From the NCBI RefSeq assembly GCF_000002425.4, contig NC_037269.1, forward strand, positions 2,723,810 through 2,787,809: DNA of 64,000 nt, written 5' to 3'. Origin of the DNA: Physcomitrium patens (Eukaryota; Streptophyta; Bryopsida; Funariales; Funariaceae). Each line of letters begins with the position of its first letter. Within the stretch, counting starts at the first letter, position 1. Both the position numbers and the translations under genes were made by a program. The notes under the pieces were generated by a model. That model saw only the letters and a list, made by a program, of their open reading frames with translations, was not told where the DNA came from and did not search any database. Below are positions 49,125 through 60,724 of this stretch, one piece after another.

Positions 49125-49999
49125 TTAGCACCACAACGGAGGGTCGTCATCGTCACTGCTTTCATCAGTGTCGTCCGAGTCGTGATTAGGAGGATCGATC
49201 AACATCGCTTGAGCTATCCGGTTCATTTGGTTGCGTGGATCATCATCAGAGTTGTAATTGTAGGATGGTTGAGAAGATTGCGTTTGATACTGTACGTGGC
49301 TAGAGTTGCCTGGGTAAGTGATGTCCTCAACCTCTTCCTCGCTTTCCGACGGGGAAGTCGGCGACATGAAGTTGTCGTAGGAGAATTGGCGGCCTGCTGA
49401 TTGAGCTGCTGCGGCAGAAGCCGCTGCTTGAATTTCTCGCGTGCTGTACCGGCCCGGAATGCCGGGTGGAAGCCTGTAGTTGAAGTTGGGAAAATTGAGG
49501 TTGGCAGAGGAGCCTCGGAGACAGAGTAACGCTGCGTCATATGCATGAGCCTGGAAAAAGAAAGAAAAAAGTCAATTACTCACACAATCAGGGTTCTTAG
49601 CGAATTACAATCTGACAAAGAATTTTTGGGAATTGTAATAACTAGACATGTCAAAATTTTCTGGTTTGTTATATTGGAAAAATTTATTCCCTTGATTGTG
49701 TCACGGGCAGATCTTAAAATCCAAGAAAACTGCCTTGAATTTGGACAGCTATAGATGCCAGGATTTCGGGGCGTCATGAAATTTAAGCTATGGTTGTGGG
49801 ATCTTCTAACATAAATGAAATAGTAATGGGTATCCTGGTTGGGTAAGAGTTGCACCGCCTCCTCCGCAGATCGGAATGAGCCGAGCCATATTCGATAAGT
49901 TCGAGAGTCTCGTCGTTGCGGTTCTCGGATCTCCGAAACCCACCTGCCCCAGGGCCGCAGACGGACACCACGGTATCTAGAAGACCCACCTCCCGACAT
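49125..49999 (-). CDS. AP2/ERF transcription factor, DREB-type (two exons)
   Basis: Predicted 189-residue nuclear DNA-binding regulator with a single AP2/ERF domain, which contacts GCC-box or DRE/CRT promoter motifs through a three-stranded sheet. Exon 1 is 49856-49999 (48 codons) and exon 2 is 49125-49550, joined in phase 0 across a 305-bp intron (minus-strand donor GTGCAA, acceptor TTTTTCCAG). The start at 49999 is the first ATG after an in-frame TAA. The domain spans residues about 8-69: [27 protein letters not shown], then [13 protein letters not shown] and ANLNFP. Val14 and Glu19 (domain numbering) are the DREB signature. A few extra residues (RRDSRTY) sit between strands 2 and 3. The tail is Ala/Gln-rich, then acidic (ESEEEVEDI and a run of Asp/Ser), and ends DDPPLWC, which suits an activation region. 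The intron lies within the domain, whereas most ERF/DREB genes lack introns. The weak donor is the main doubt. This is the only intact host gene seen. Confidence 0.85.
49551..49855 (-). other. Intron of the AP2/ERF gene
   Basis: 305 bp, GT...AG on the minus strand with a pyrimidine-rich acceptor (CTTTCTTTTTCCAG). Removing it restores a continuous AP2 domain (AEEA followed by AHAYDAA). The donor GTGCAA is weak against the plant consensus. Confidence 0.75.
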
Positions 50000-50851
50000 T
50001 TCCTATCCTTCTGAAGTTCGTTTAATGTCGCGGAGCTAGTACAGACAGGTGCAGCCAACGAGGCAGATGGAAAACCTTGATCTACAAACTAAACCAAAAT
50101 TCTGCAGCAAGAAACGATTTTGCGAACGTCGAAAAGTAAGTGTAAATGGGAATCATTGTAGGAGTAAGTAGACTGCGCCAGCAATTTCTACACTAGTAGA
50201 ATGCGTTCAGTAACCAGTCAAATAAATAGCATTTCCTGGAACTCTACCACATAACGTTCAAGTTTAATAGAAACTGCAGGAAAAGTGGAAGGACCGTTAT
50301 CAAACAATGGTATGGTGATTGTTGAATTGTGCTATCTGATCGACCCTACTAGTAAATTAACAGTTCGTCCTTCCACTTCAACATTCAGGACTGATCCACT
50401 GTCAAAAATCCTGTCTAACTTCACCTCTGCAATTGGTAACTGCGAACTTCACATCGAGAAACACAATTCTGTCCGCCGATAATTTCTCAATTGCAACATG
50501 ATCTTGAGTAGAGTTGATCGAGGACATGAACCACCAAATTTATCTTGGAAGACTCATGACATCAATCTGATACCATCGAATAGATCTAATGCATTGTAAA
50601 ACGAAACAGCAAATGGACCTTTAAATCTTGCAGGAACGATTTCACAACACTATTCAAGTTCGAATGAATCTCAGCCTCTGCAAAACAATGCGACTACTGA
50701 TTTCGAAGAAGGCTCTTTGACGGGTGTACCAAGCTAGTCTTTCAATAGCAATTCCTAACATCCCACTTTCTGGTTTCACCGTGAAGCAGATGTGACATGA
50801 AGAGAATGGGATGTAACTTTGAGTTGATTCAAGCTACCGGACAAACCAAGT

Positions 50852-50859
50852 CTTATATA
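50852..50859 (-). promoter_or_regulatory. Possible TATA box of the AP2/ERF gene
   Basis: The minus strand reads TATATAAG. Transcription from about 30 bp further along would give an untranslated leader of roughly 800 bp before the start at 49999, long unless it holds an intron. Position only; no other support. Confidence 0.25.
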
Positions 50860-51073
50860 CAGCAACAACATGACATATCCATCCATTAGATTAATCACTT
50901 CGTTTGAAGCTGGATTTTGGCTTCAGCGAACGAACCATTAGACTGGGTTCCCGAATGAATATAACCGAGCGGATTTTCATCCGCGGCGGATACACTCTCA
51001 GGCCGAGGATCCAGTTCCCCTCCCCCTCCCGCTGCCCGTCCGCTTCCAGGGCAGAGGGCGGGCAGCGGTAGGA

Positions 51074-51089
51074 GGGGGGGGGGGGGGGG
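51074..51089. repeat. G16 homopolymer
   Basis: Sixteen consecutive G within a GC-rich stretch (51000-51090). It could form a G-quadruplex on the plus strand and is a likely site of sequencing error. Confidence 0.9.
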
Positions 51090-51380
51090 TTGAACCCTCC
51101 TTTGTATAAAAACAAGTAAAACTTCGGAGGCTGCAGACTCCTGGATGGCTGAACTGATTCCCTGTACCTTACATGTGTCTGGGTCGGATTTCGTTGCCGC
51201 TGTCTTAGCAATTCTCGTTTTCTGACATGGAAGTTTCGTTTTCTGACTAGCTTCGTTTCGTTTCGGTTGCACGTTTCTTTGGACACTTGTTCTTGGACTC
51301 CTGGACTCAGGCTGTCTGATCGATCGGGCAGCTTGAAAACTTAAGGCTCCCCAAGAAGGTGGGCAGTTTTAAAATTATAT

Positions 51381-51404
51381 ATCTATCTATCTATCTATCT
51401 ATCT
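51381..51404. repeat. (ATCT)6 microsatellite
   Basis: Six ATCT units followed by a short (AT)n run. Confidence 0.9.
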
Positions 51405-52552
51405 ATATATATATCAGGACTCGCACAGGCTACTCACGTGGATGAACGATGGATGACTTCTTCTTCTTCGCATTCTCATTCTCCTCCTCCTCAGTGCCCA
51501 GGCCGGGCGGGGGTGCATGGATTCAACCTTGTGCTGGATGGATGGATTGATTGTTAGCTCGGTTCGGTTTCCGCCCGTTTCCACCAGCCAATTGCACAAG
51601 TCAATATGCTGCTCCTTGGTCTCCGTTCTGACTGCTCCACAAAACTTCCGTGCAGCTGTGCCTGGCCCACAAAACAAGTTTCTTGCGAGCCCGTGCACTG
51701 GAGAGTTGGAGGGTTCGGCTGGTCTAATGTGAACAGCTGACAACTCACCTATCCTTAGCCTATGTTCATGTCGACATGGCTAGTCTGGTCTAAATATGGT
51801 TACTATATTGCCATCCTGAATGTGACTAAAATTGCCATCCGGTAAGAATTACAAATATGTTGCAGCAGCCATCTAGAACTAAAATCTTGCTTACATTTTC
51901 AACATTTACTTGATATTGTTGAAGAAATTGTCCCATGTGTTCTTATCGCTCCTTTCTGTGTATCATTGCGCTGCAAAATCTTTCTAAGAAGTGGATTCAT
52001 GGATCGCCGAAGATAGGACATGTGGAGTTCGTTGAATGTTGTTCCCGAAAATATGAAGCAGTGAATGCAGACAATTCTCAGTTCCCAAATCAATTTGCTC
52101 ACGATAGCAATCATGTTCATGAATTGGAGATTTTATGCATTTTTCACGTATTAAAAATAAACTTAGGAGCTAGTAATAGCTGACATACATGGGATATATT
52201 TGAGCCTTGAAATGAACGGATTAATAATTGTACTGTTGGTTGAAAAGTGTTCTGCATTTGATGTTTAGGCGTTCTCATAACAAAATTAATTCCAACTTCC
52301 ACCAGTTGGCTTCTCACAACTCATCATTTTATTAATTTTTTTGGAAACTGCCTATCAATATTCAACTCTACATATTAGTAATAATTGAATGTAATGGAGA
52401 TTTTCTGTCAAAGCAATTACTATGCGTAAAGTACCTCCATATTCAAGTTGCTTCAAAGATCACCAATCTTAATTCTTAGTCACATAAAATTTGCACTTTT
52501 TCACCATATCCATGATAAACTTTACCAAAATTCATTGTTTTTATTAAAGAAA

Positions 52553-52765
52553 GAGAACTTTAAAGTTACAACACATAGTATCAACAAGTTTATATACAAA
52601 GAGAGTATAGAGTAAGATAACTTTGACTTCTAATATCTATTACTAATAAGTGGTAGTTATTGTCTTAATAGATAACTTCTATCTTTTAATATCCTCCAAA
52701 AGTTGTCTTACCTATTTTGCTTCAATTATACCATAGCTTACTACTATAGATTCTACCTCCATTAT
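52553..52765 (-). mobile_element. Copia LTR end and RNase H trace
   Basis: 52553-52690 matches part of the H-type Copia LTR (22450-22575). 52691-52755 matches the start of the RNase H coding end on the minus strand (MEVESIVVSYGIIEA). Old and fragmentary. Confidence 0.55.
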
Positions 52766-53690
52766 TGTCAAGGACAAGAACTTGATAAAAATAATTAAAC
52801 AAGTGAGACTTTTTTCAAAGAAAGATGATAAAATAGAAATAATTAAATATATATATTAAGAAAGAAATTGGAATGGCTATTGCCAAAAGACAAGAAAATT
52901 AGAGATCCTTGAAACTAGACTAGAAGCAAGAAAGGAGTTGATAAGAGTGAAGAAGGCTTCACTCTTGCCTCTATATATACTATCTACCTAGGAGCTATGT
53001 GGCGACGTTCTATAGGACCTCCAAAAATGGGTTGACTTTGCACAATACATATCTTAACTAGCAAGATAAGTTTTCTATGTGGGTGCCACAAAGTTAGCTT
53101 GTTCCGCAAGCTACCAACATACATGGCATGTGGTTAACTTATTGACCAAGTTTCTAACCTATCAATCAAATATAAATACATGTAAAATCAAAATAGCATC
53201 TATAAAGCTTCTAAGAAGCTTCTCTAGAAGATATTATGAAATTAATCTATTTTTATCTACTTCTACCTATTCATATCACTTAGGTAATAATTACAATAAA
53301 TATATGTTGTGACATTACTCCCTCTTCTAGAGATGAGTTCCACAAGGAGTGGTGATCATATATCGAGGAAGTCTAAGATACGGCAAATTATATTTTCCAC
53401 ATCCTCTAATCTTTGTTCTCTTCAAAGATGATTGATAGGACCTTTCAATCATTGATAGTGTCCCATACCACGACAGGAAGACCTTCCAATTATTTGATTA
53501 TTGTTGAAGCCTTCATAACTTTCTTCAAATAAAATATTTGGAACACCATCAGGAGTTGTTTCTACCTCTAGTAAAATCACCAAACATCAAAAGTCTCTTC
53601 CAAGGTCATGATACCAAATATATTGTATCTTACCATTTATTCAAAGAAGAATATATTGTTCATGAAAATCTTCATCCTCATAGATGCTAC
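52766..53690 (-). mobile_element. Chromovirus fragment M1: 3' LTR and 3' internal end
   Basis: LTR of 549 bp at 52766-53314 (plus strand TGTCAAGGACAAGAAC ... TTGTGACA), homologous to J and L. It is followed by 375 bp matching the 3' internal region of L reversed. It carries GAAGCTTC (53215-53222), a perfect heat-shock-type inverted pair. It faces element M head to head. Confidence 0.7.
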
Positions 53691-54118
53691 TTTGATTTTA
53701 TAAGTGTCTTTAATTGACTTTTTGGATTAGAAATGTGGTCAAAAAGTTGGCCATGTACCACACATGTTGTAAGCTTGAAGACCAAGCTAACTATGTGGCC
53801 TACACATAGAAAAACTTGCCTTGTAAGTCAAGGCATATGTCCTATAAAGTCAACACATATTGGAGGTTCTATAGAACATCGCCACGTAGCTCCTAGTTAG
53901 ACAGTATATATAGAGATAAAAATGAAGCCTTTTTCACTCTTGTCAACTCTTTTCTTGCTTCCAATCTAGTTTGAAGGATCTCTAGTTTTCTTAGCTTTTT
54001 ACAATAGCCATTCCAATTTCTTTCTTAATATATATATCAAATTATTTCTATTTTATCATCTTTCTTTGAAAGAAGTCTCACTTGTTTATTTATTTTTATC
54101 ATGTTCTTGTCCTTGATA
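53691..54118 (+). repeat. 5' LTR of Gypsy element M (partial)
   Basis: Plus-strand homologue of the LTR of L (43720-44161): CAAGCTAACTATGTGGC, GTATATATAGAG, and an end near TTGTCCTTGATA. The first part of the LTR is not present. Confidence 0.7.
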
Positions 54119-54137
54119 GAGTGACAAGAGTATACTT

Positions 54138-54150
54138 ACAATATCAGAGC
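54138..54150 (+). promoter_or_regulatory. Worn primer-binding site of element M (tRNA-iMet 3' end)
   Basis: ACAATATCAGAGC resembles TGGTATCAGAGC, the common plant site complementary to the 3' end of initiator tRNA-Met. This contrasts with the half-tRNA sites of the Copia elements here. Confidence 0.6.
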
Positions 54151-54359
54151 TTTGTCTAATCTTAATTAAGAGTGGATTACCCCTTTCTCTTGATAAGACA
54201 TAAGCATATTAGAAGTTGCAGATTATCCTCTTCTAAATTAATATTATCCTTAGTATTTTCTTTGTTCTCAAGTCCTTTCTTCTATTGGTCTTGAGCAATA
54301 TTAGACATCTTCTCTTTTCTAAGTATTATCAAAACAAAACTTGTTGAAATAAAAAATAC

Positions 54360-56489
54360 AATGGCACAAATGTAAGAGCAATTGAGGGAGTTAATGCTTG
54401 TGATGCATCAACTCAATTTACCACCACTAGGAATAACAAGATAGGCAGGAAGTGAAGATATAGAAATGATTGAAGCTGCTTCAATATCTGTACCAAATAA
54501 TGTCCCTTCTCCTATAGTGGAACGCCCTTCCAATGTTAGAGAACCAAGAATTACCCTACCCGAGAAGTTTGATGGCATCAGATCAAAGTTTAGAGGATTT
54601 ATCAATCAAGTATAACTTGTGATTGAACTTCAACTCCAAAGCTATCTAACTCTAGGATTGCAAGTTAGATTGATTAGTACGCTTCTTTCAGGTTCAACAT
54701 TATCATGGTTTTCATCTTTTCTTGAATGACGAGATCCAATATTGGATAATCTAGAGGCTTTTTTAGCAGAGTTTTGATCCATGTATGGAGAACATGATGC
54801 AATTTGTGTTGCAACCAATAAGATCAATATTTTGCGACAAAGCAATTGATCAGTAATGTTGTATGCTTCAAAATTTAGACAACTTATAATTGATATCAAG
54901 TAGGATGATGCTACACTTGTTAGCCAATTTCTTTATAGATTACAATATGAGGTAAAAAAATTAATGTTCAATTTACCTGATCTTCAAACATTGAGTCAAG
55001 CAATTGACTTTGCTGTGAAGTGTGACAATCGTCTTTTTGAATTCTGATCTGAGTATTATACAAGTAGACCTCAACGTTACTATAATTCAATGGAAATATC
55101 AATATCTCTTCAATATATATATTTGGAAGTAGAAGATATACAAATTGATGTAATACATTTTAATTCTCTTATTGAGCAAGAAAAGACTCGTCGTCATCAC
55201 GAAGGATTGTGCTTATATTGTAGAGAACCTAAGCACACTACTCAACATTGTCCAAAGAAGCGACGCAACCATAAAATGAGGAGTACAGCTATCAAAGAAG
55301 ATAGTCTATCAGAAAACGAATTTTTCTAGCTACAATAGGGACCATGCAGCTGGAACCTTGTACAACACCTAGTGAAGGTCCTATTCTTTTCTCAAAACCC
55401 TCTCTTTATTTTATGATAAATGTTATTTTAGGATCTAAGCTTCACAAAGCCTCACCCTTGTTAAATTCAGGAGCCTCAACATGTTTTTTAGATGAAGAAT
55501 TTGTTAAAAGACATAGCATATTTCTAGTAAAAAAAACTAAACTTGTTCATGTAGAAGTCATAGATGGTCGTCCGTTGTCTTCAGGAGATGATACTTATGA
55601 AACCCTTCCTATAGAAAAAGCAACTAATGGTCATAGTAGCCTTTTAATATTTAATATCATTAGATCTCCTTTTCATCTAATCATTTTAGGTTTATCATGG
55701 CTAAAAAAATATAACCCTAAAATAGATTGGACTTCTTGTAGTCTTAACTTTTCTAAAAGTATAACTAAGAGCATAGTTAATCAAGTAGAAAGTCATAAGT
55801 CTAGTATAATTAAACCTATAATTGTAGATGCAAGAGCTTTCTTGCATGCTATAAAAAAAAGATCACCTTGTGTCATTTATGCCACACCTATTTCTACTGG
55901 TGGAAAGACTTCAAGTGGCATTCCAAGCCAATATCAAGTTTTTCAAGATATATTTGAGAAGAAAAATGTAGATACTCTTCTAGAACATCGTTCCTATGAC
56001 TGTTCAATTGACCTTCAAGAAAGAGCACAATCGGCATTTGGACCAATCTACAATTTATCTCAAAATGAATTGGCTAAACTCAAAGAGTATATTGAAGAAA
56101 ATTTGGCCAAGAATTTCATACACCATTCCAAATCTCTAGCAAGAGCTCCAATTTTATTTGTGAAGAAAAAAGACAAATCATTGCGGATATATGTTGATTA
56201 TCAAAGACTCAACAAAATCACTATAAAAAACAAGTACCTGCTACCTTTGATATCTGGACTCCTTGATCAGTTGAATCAAGCTAAGATCTATACAAAAATA
56301 GATTTACGATGATCATACAATCCGATACGCATCAAAGAAGAAGATGAATGGAAAACTATATTTCGAACAAGGTATGGATATTTCGAATACAATGTCATGC
56401 CTTTTGGACTTACATATGTATCAGCAGTATTCCAACATTTAATGAATGATGTCTTTTGGGAGTTTTTAGATGATTTTGTTGTCCGTTAC
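54360..56489 (+). mobile_element. Ty3/Gypsy element M, gag to RT
   Basis: Plus strand. Gag is at about 54376-55050 (EPRITLPEKFDGI, LSWFSSFLE, AEF..MYGEHDA). The zinc knuckle CLYCREPKHTTQHC is near 55210. The protease/RT frame is at 55344-56312, with [45 protein letters not shown] and [21 protein letters not shown] continues to 56489, where element N is inserted. Related to L and J. Broken, with several breaks. Confidence 0.8.
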
Positions 56490-57238
56490 TGTGATTGTCA
56501 TTTTATTTACTCTTACTAATCTAATCTGAGTAAACCTGTATAGGGGAATTCGAACACAGGGAAAGAATATTGCATGAGCTTACACATTAGGGTCACATAA
56601 TTAACTGTATTCCGCACTACTTAAAACAGCGAAGAAACACTACAATGCTTTCCACTTCCTAATAATACTCCACCATCACTGATAACAACAACGTGTACTC
56701 CCGTACTATCCTAAATGATAGGACATAATCATACTATAATCCAAACTATGGAGTTCTTCACCATTAACTGCCTTCACATTACAGTGTTTCACACAAACAC
56801 AGACTCATTCTCTCTGCTGAACTACAATCAGATTTCACCATTCAATCTTTCTTCTTCCCATTTAATAGCAATCATACTTTCATTCCATAATTCACTTTCA
56901 CAATATTCAGAAACTCTTAATCTTCTTATTCAAAGAAAATAACAAACAAAAGAAAAGAGGTAGCACCAAGCTTATCCCAGCTCACACTATCACAGTCTGG
57001 CCCTTACTTCTTCTCTCTCATCCTCCTTGTGCTACCACTAGATACCAAGTGCTACATCTCTAATGAAAACTGCTTTTCCTAACTATTCATCCATTTTACC
57101 TACTAAACTACCTTTTCAACAGTCTTCTATCCCTGTTTACACTATAAACTAAGTATCTACAATTCAGCAAATAACTACTTATTCTACATAGCCCCACTCC
57201 CATCTCTGCAGTGTCCTCGCAAACATAGAACCGATACA
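56490..57238 (-). repeat. 3' LTR of Gypsy element N
   Basis: About 749 bp. The plus strand reads TGTGATTGTCATTTTATTTA at the junction with M. The other limit is set by the minus strand TGTATCGGTTC following a T/A-rich tract after the extra ORF. The right limit is approximate because the 5' LTR is outside the window. Confidence 0.6.
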
Positions 57239-57265
57239 TAACTAAAAAAAAATTTTCCAAAATTT

Positions 57266-58777
57266 CTATTTATCTGATACATCCAATAGATCAATTATTA
57301 CATTATCCATTATTGGTTCCACCGATTCTGGCTCTAGTGGTACATCTTCATCCTCTTCCAATATTTCAAGCGACTCCTTTCTCAACTGGGCTGAAAGATC
57401 TTCATTGTATTCTTCCAATTCACGGACTTGAGCTTCTAGTTTCAGGATCTGGGCATCGCGAAGTTCCAACTGATGTTGCTACGCACTCATCCCTTCTGAG
57501 ACATCTTCAATCGATACTTGAGATTGGCTCCTCACAGTTAACTCTTCCGTCAGTTTTGATACCTCATTTTGTAAAACTTCAATTTCAGACCTCATTTTCT
57601 CCATTTCACATCTCAATTGGTCACACAATAAGGCTTTCTCTGTCGCCAATAACTCTGTCTTGTCCACTTCTGCTTGCAACTGGCATTTAAACTTCTCCCG
57701 TTCCAAATTCCATGACTTCCTATTCTGAATCAATTCGTCCCATTGTCCTTCCACAATCCGTGAAATCTGTTCTTTTTCCTTTGTCCAAGCCTCATATTGA
57801 AGAACCAATTTCCGCTCCACGACTAACTTGGCTTCTTCAATTTCTTGAATCCTCAGTTCTTGCTCCTTAATTTTTTGATTTTGATCCGATATCCTTTTTT
57901 TACTGTCCTTCCAATCCCGTTTACTTCTGTCTTCTATATCCAATGCTCATATCATACAATGTATTTGTGAAATGTGCTTCAATATGGTATTTTTAAGAAA
58001 TACTCCTTCAGGTAATCGACCTTCTGGAAATGCCAACTAGTTGATATCTATCAATAATGGGACTTGATTCTTCTCTTCCACCGCAACACCACTTGGAACC
58101 CGTCTTGCTTCGATAACCGGAGCTACCTCTTGAACCACTGTACGACTTGATTCTCCAATTTTGTATATTATATCTGCTGCATTGTGATTCTGTGCCAACA
58201 AATTTCGTTCTCTCTACAAAAGTGCTGACACTGATATAGGGTTTTCCTCTTCTGACGGTGGTTGACGCAATGTGTGCGCGATGACAGCATACACATAATT
58301 TGAACAAAGCAAGGATGTGAACTTCCTCAATTTGAACTTGGCTCCTATCTCCGCATGAATACGAGTAGCTACGTAAGCCGCCCAGTTGAACACCATCCCT
58401 TCAAACGTCCCTACTACTGCATACAATAATCGTTTTGACACATATGTGGAGTGTCAGTACAATCCTAATCGCCTCAGCACAAACCGCAACCATTCTATAT
58501 ATTCTAGTGTAATCGCCTCATGAGTCCGCCATCCTTGGCTCCTTTCAAAGGATGACATTCCTTCCTTGAAATATCTACCTGGGCTGAAATCGCTTGACTC
58601 ATCAGTCCATACTGCCATCTCTCCAATGGGAAGAAAAAACACCTTTTCCAGGATTGTTCCATCAATCCCAATAATTCGCCCTTGAACGACACTCGATCCA
58701 TCCTCGGGGTCGTAATTCTCAATGTATTCCTCTACTAATGACACATTGATTGATGGTAAACGCTCTGAATGGTGCAA
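57266..58777 (-). mobile_element. Extra ORF downstream of pol in element N (coiled-coil protein)
   Basis: Minus-strand coding lying 3' of pol in the sense orientation. The first part (58777-58454) reads LPSINVSLVEEYIENYDPED and VFFLPIGEMAVWTDES. The next (58441-58214), GTFEGMVFNWAAYVATRIHA, recalls the 'putative plant transposon protein' domain that accompanies some plant Gypsy elements. The last part (57943-57266) is strongly heptad-like and rich in E/K/Q (KIKEQELRIQEIEEAKLVVE), ending acidic. No membrane segment is seen. Its role is unknown; the position is that of the env-like ORFs of Athila/Tat-type elements. Confidence 0.65.
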
Positions 58778-59280
58778 AAATTGGAAGAGCTTCGCAGTCC
58801 AAAAATCCCTTATTTTTCTCTACGTCCAACAGATTTCTAACTTCATCGGCTCTATATTGGTAACAATTATCACAGCCGGTGGTTTGCTGTGCATTTAGCT
58901 CTCACATTCCGGCCACTTTCATCTCTGTCTACAGCTCTCTTGGTACTTTCAATTGCCATGACTCAAACGCTTACAGGACCTAACCGTCAATGCGACTCTT
59001 CAGTATGCCCGAAATACTAAAATAAAACACAAATAAGTAACAACAGAATATAACACCATAGAATAACCCTTAATAGGAGCCCCACTCCTATTCTATTAAC
59101 TAGTGATGAGAACGACAACATGGTACCCATACTATCCATTTTTCACTTCCTTTGCATCTGACATAATAGTGATAACTAAATATCCTTGTAGCCACCTCTA
59201 TGCCTTATACCATAATTAGGTCCCTCCTGAGTCCATTCGAAGTTCCCTCCTCTCAAATGAAATAAAACCCATCCCGGGTT

Positions 59281-59586
59281 TTAGGTATTATATAACTGTA
59301 AACGATTCCCATTAATGCGGGTACTGAAACGATGGCCCATGAAATCTTCCAATTGAACAGACCCATTGGAAAATCCTTCAATTACATGATATGGCCCATG
59401 CCAGCGAACTTGAAATTTTCCCGGAAAATGATTGAATCGGCTATCATACAGCAATACCAAATCATTTGGCATAAAATACTTCGGCCGTAGTTTACTATCA
59501 TAGTAATTCTTCCTCCGTTTTTGAGTGGCTTCCATGTGGAATAGAGCGACAGCCCGTATTTCATCCAATTCCTCCAATTTCATCAA
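59281..59586 (-). mobile_element. Element N, integrase C-terminal part
   Basis: The frame reads RRKNYYDSKLRPKYFMPNDL, VLLYDSRFNHFPGKFQVRW and GPYHVIEGFSNGSVQL, the SH3-like C-terminal part of Gypsy integrases. No chromodomain follows. The integrase core is not recognised in the window. Confidence 0.75.
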
Positions 59587-59589
59587 CCG

Positions 59590-60670
59590 AGTATATCATA
59601 CCCAACGCCTCTCGTTTAGTAGTAGTATAGTTGCGTTCGACAGCCACCAATTATCGACTGGCATAATATATGGGATGATCTAATCCCTTATCATCCTTCT
59701 AGCTTAACACCGAGCCAAGAGCAGCATTGGATGCATGAACATACACATGGAATGGCTTTGTCCAATAAGGAGCCACCAATATTGGTGCAGAGACCAATTT
59801 TGACTTTAAAACCTCGAAGGCTACGGTACACTCCTTGGTCCAGAGGGGACTAGTACCATCGGACGGAGGTTTCTTCAGTAAGTTCGTTAAAGGTTGACAA
59901 ATAACCACAAATAAACTTATAAATCGTCGATAATAACTGACATGATCAACGAACCCTCGAGCACTGGAGACTGTCTCCGGTCTGGGTAAGTTCATGATAT
60001 GTTACACTTTGTCAGGATCCGTAGCAATACCACGACTGGAAACAATATGGCCCAATAATTTTCCGGACGGAACACCAAATTGGCACTTCTTCGAATTCAA
60101 CGATATCCCAAATTTGGCACACTGAGCTAAACATTTACCTAAACAATGAAGATGATCTTGTTTGGTACTGAATGTACAAAAGTCATCTAAAAAGATCTCC
60201 ATAAACATCCGGAGATAGTCTTGAAAAGCCTGAGTCATCACGCATTGGAACGTGGCTGAGGCGTTACATAACCCAAAAGGCATCACGCGATAAGCAAATG
60301 TGCCTCAATCTGTAGTAAAGGTTGACTTGAGCTGGTCTTCTTTTGCAATTTGAACTTGATTATACCCGAAGAAACCATCAAGAAATGAATAGCATTCGTG
60401 ATCGGCGACGACGTCCAATATACTATCTGTGAATGGTAACGGAAAGTAATCTTTCTTGGTGGCTGCATTAAGTTTCCAAAAATCTTGACAAATTTGGATT
60501 TTTCCGTTCTTTTTTGGCACCATCACAATTGGAGAAACCCACTCACTATTCGGTATCAGATAAATGAAATCCACTGCAAGAAGCTTGTCCAATTCTTCCT
60601 TCACCATAAGGAAATATTTAGGATTAAGGCGATATTGCCTCTGGAGTACCGGTTTAGCATTTTCTTCCAA
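59590..60670 (-). mobile_element. Element N, reverse transcriptase and RNase H
   Basis: RT: QRQYRLNPKYFLMVKEELDK, SPIVMVPKKNGKIQICQDF, MMPFGLCNASATFQCVM, then a FLDDF catalytic-loop region and LNSKKCQFGV. RNase H: YRRFISLFVVICQPLTNLLK, LVSAPILVAPYWTKPFHVYV and, near 59600-59690, DHPIYYASR and VERNYTTTKREALGM. These place it in Ty3/Gypsy with confidence. Confidence 0.85.
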
Positions 60671-60724
60671 TATGATACGAGGTTCACAGACATTAGCGGG
60701 GATACCTTGTAGATCATCATAAGT

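Larger units (their letters stand above)
50000..52552. other. Upstream flank of the AP2/ERF gene, unique sequence
   Basis: Mixed composition with no recognised protein domain. Frames at 50891-51286 (minus) and 51414-51743 (minus) are proline/arginine-rich by composition and overlap frames on the other strand. Contains a run of 16 G (51074-51089) and an (ATCT)6 microsatellite (51381-51404). It probably holds the promoter and leader of the gene. Confidence 0.45.

Noticed and set aside
50891-51286. Proline/arginine-rich frame of 131 codons, minus strand
   Set aside because: Composition comes from a GC-rich stretch with a G16 run. Two frames on the same strand are equally open, and there is no domain.
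51414-51743. 109-codon frame, minus strand
   Set aside because: Overlaps an equally long plus-strand frame. Arginine runs come from a CTC/CTT repeat. No similarity recognised.
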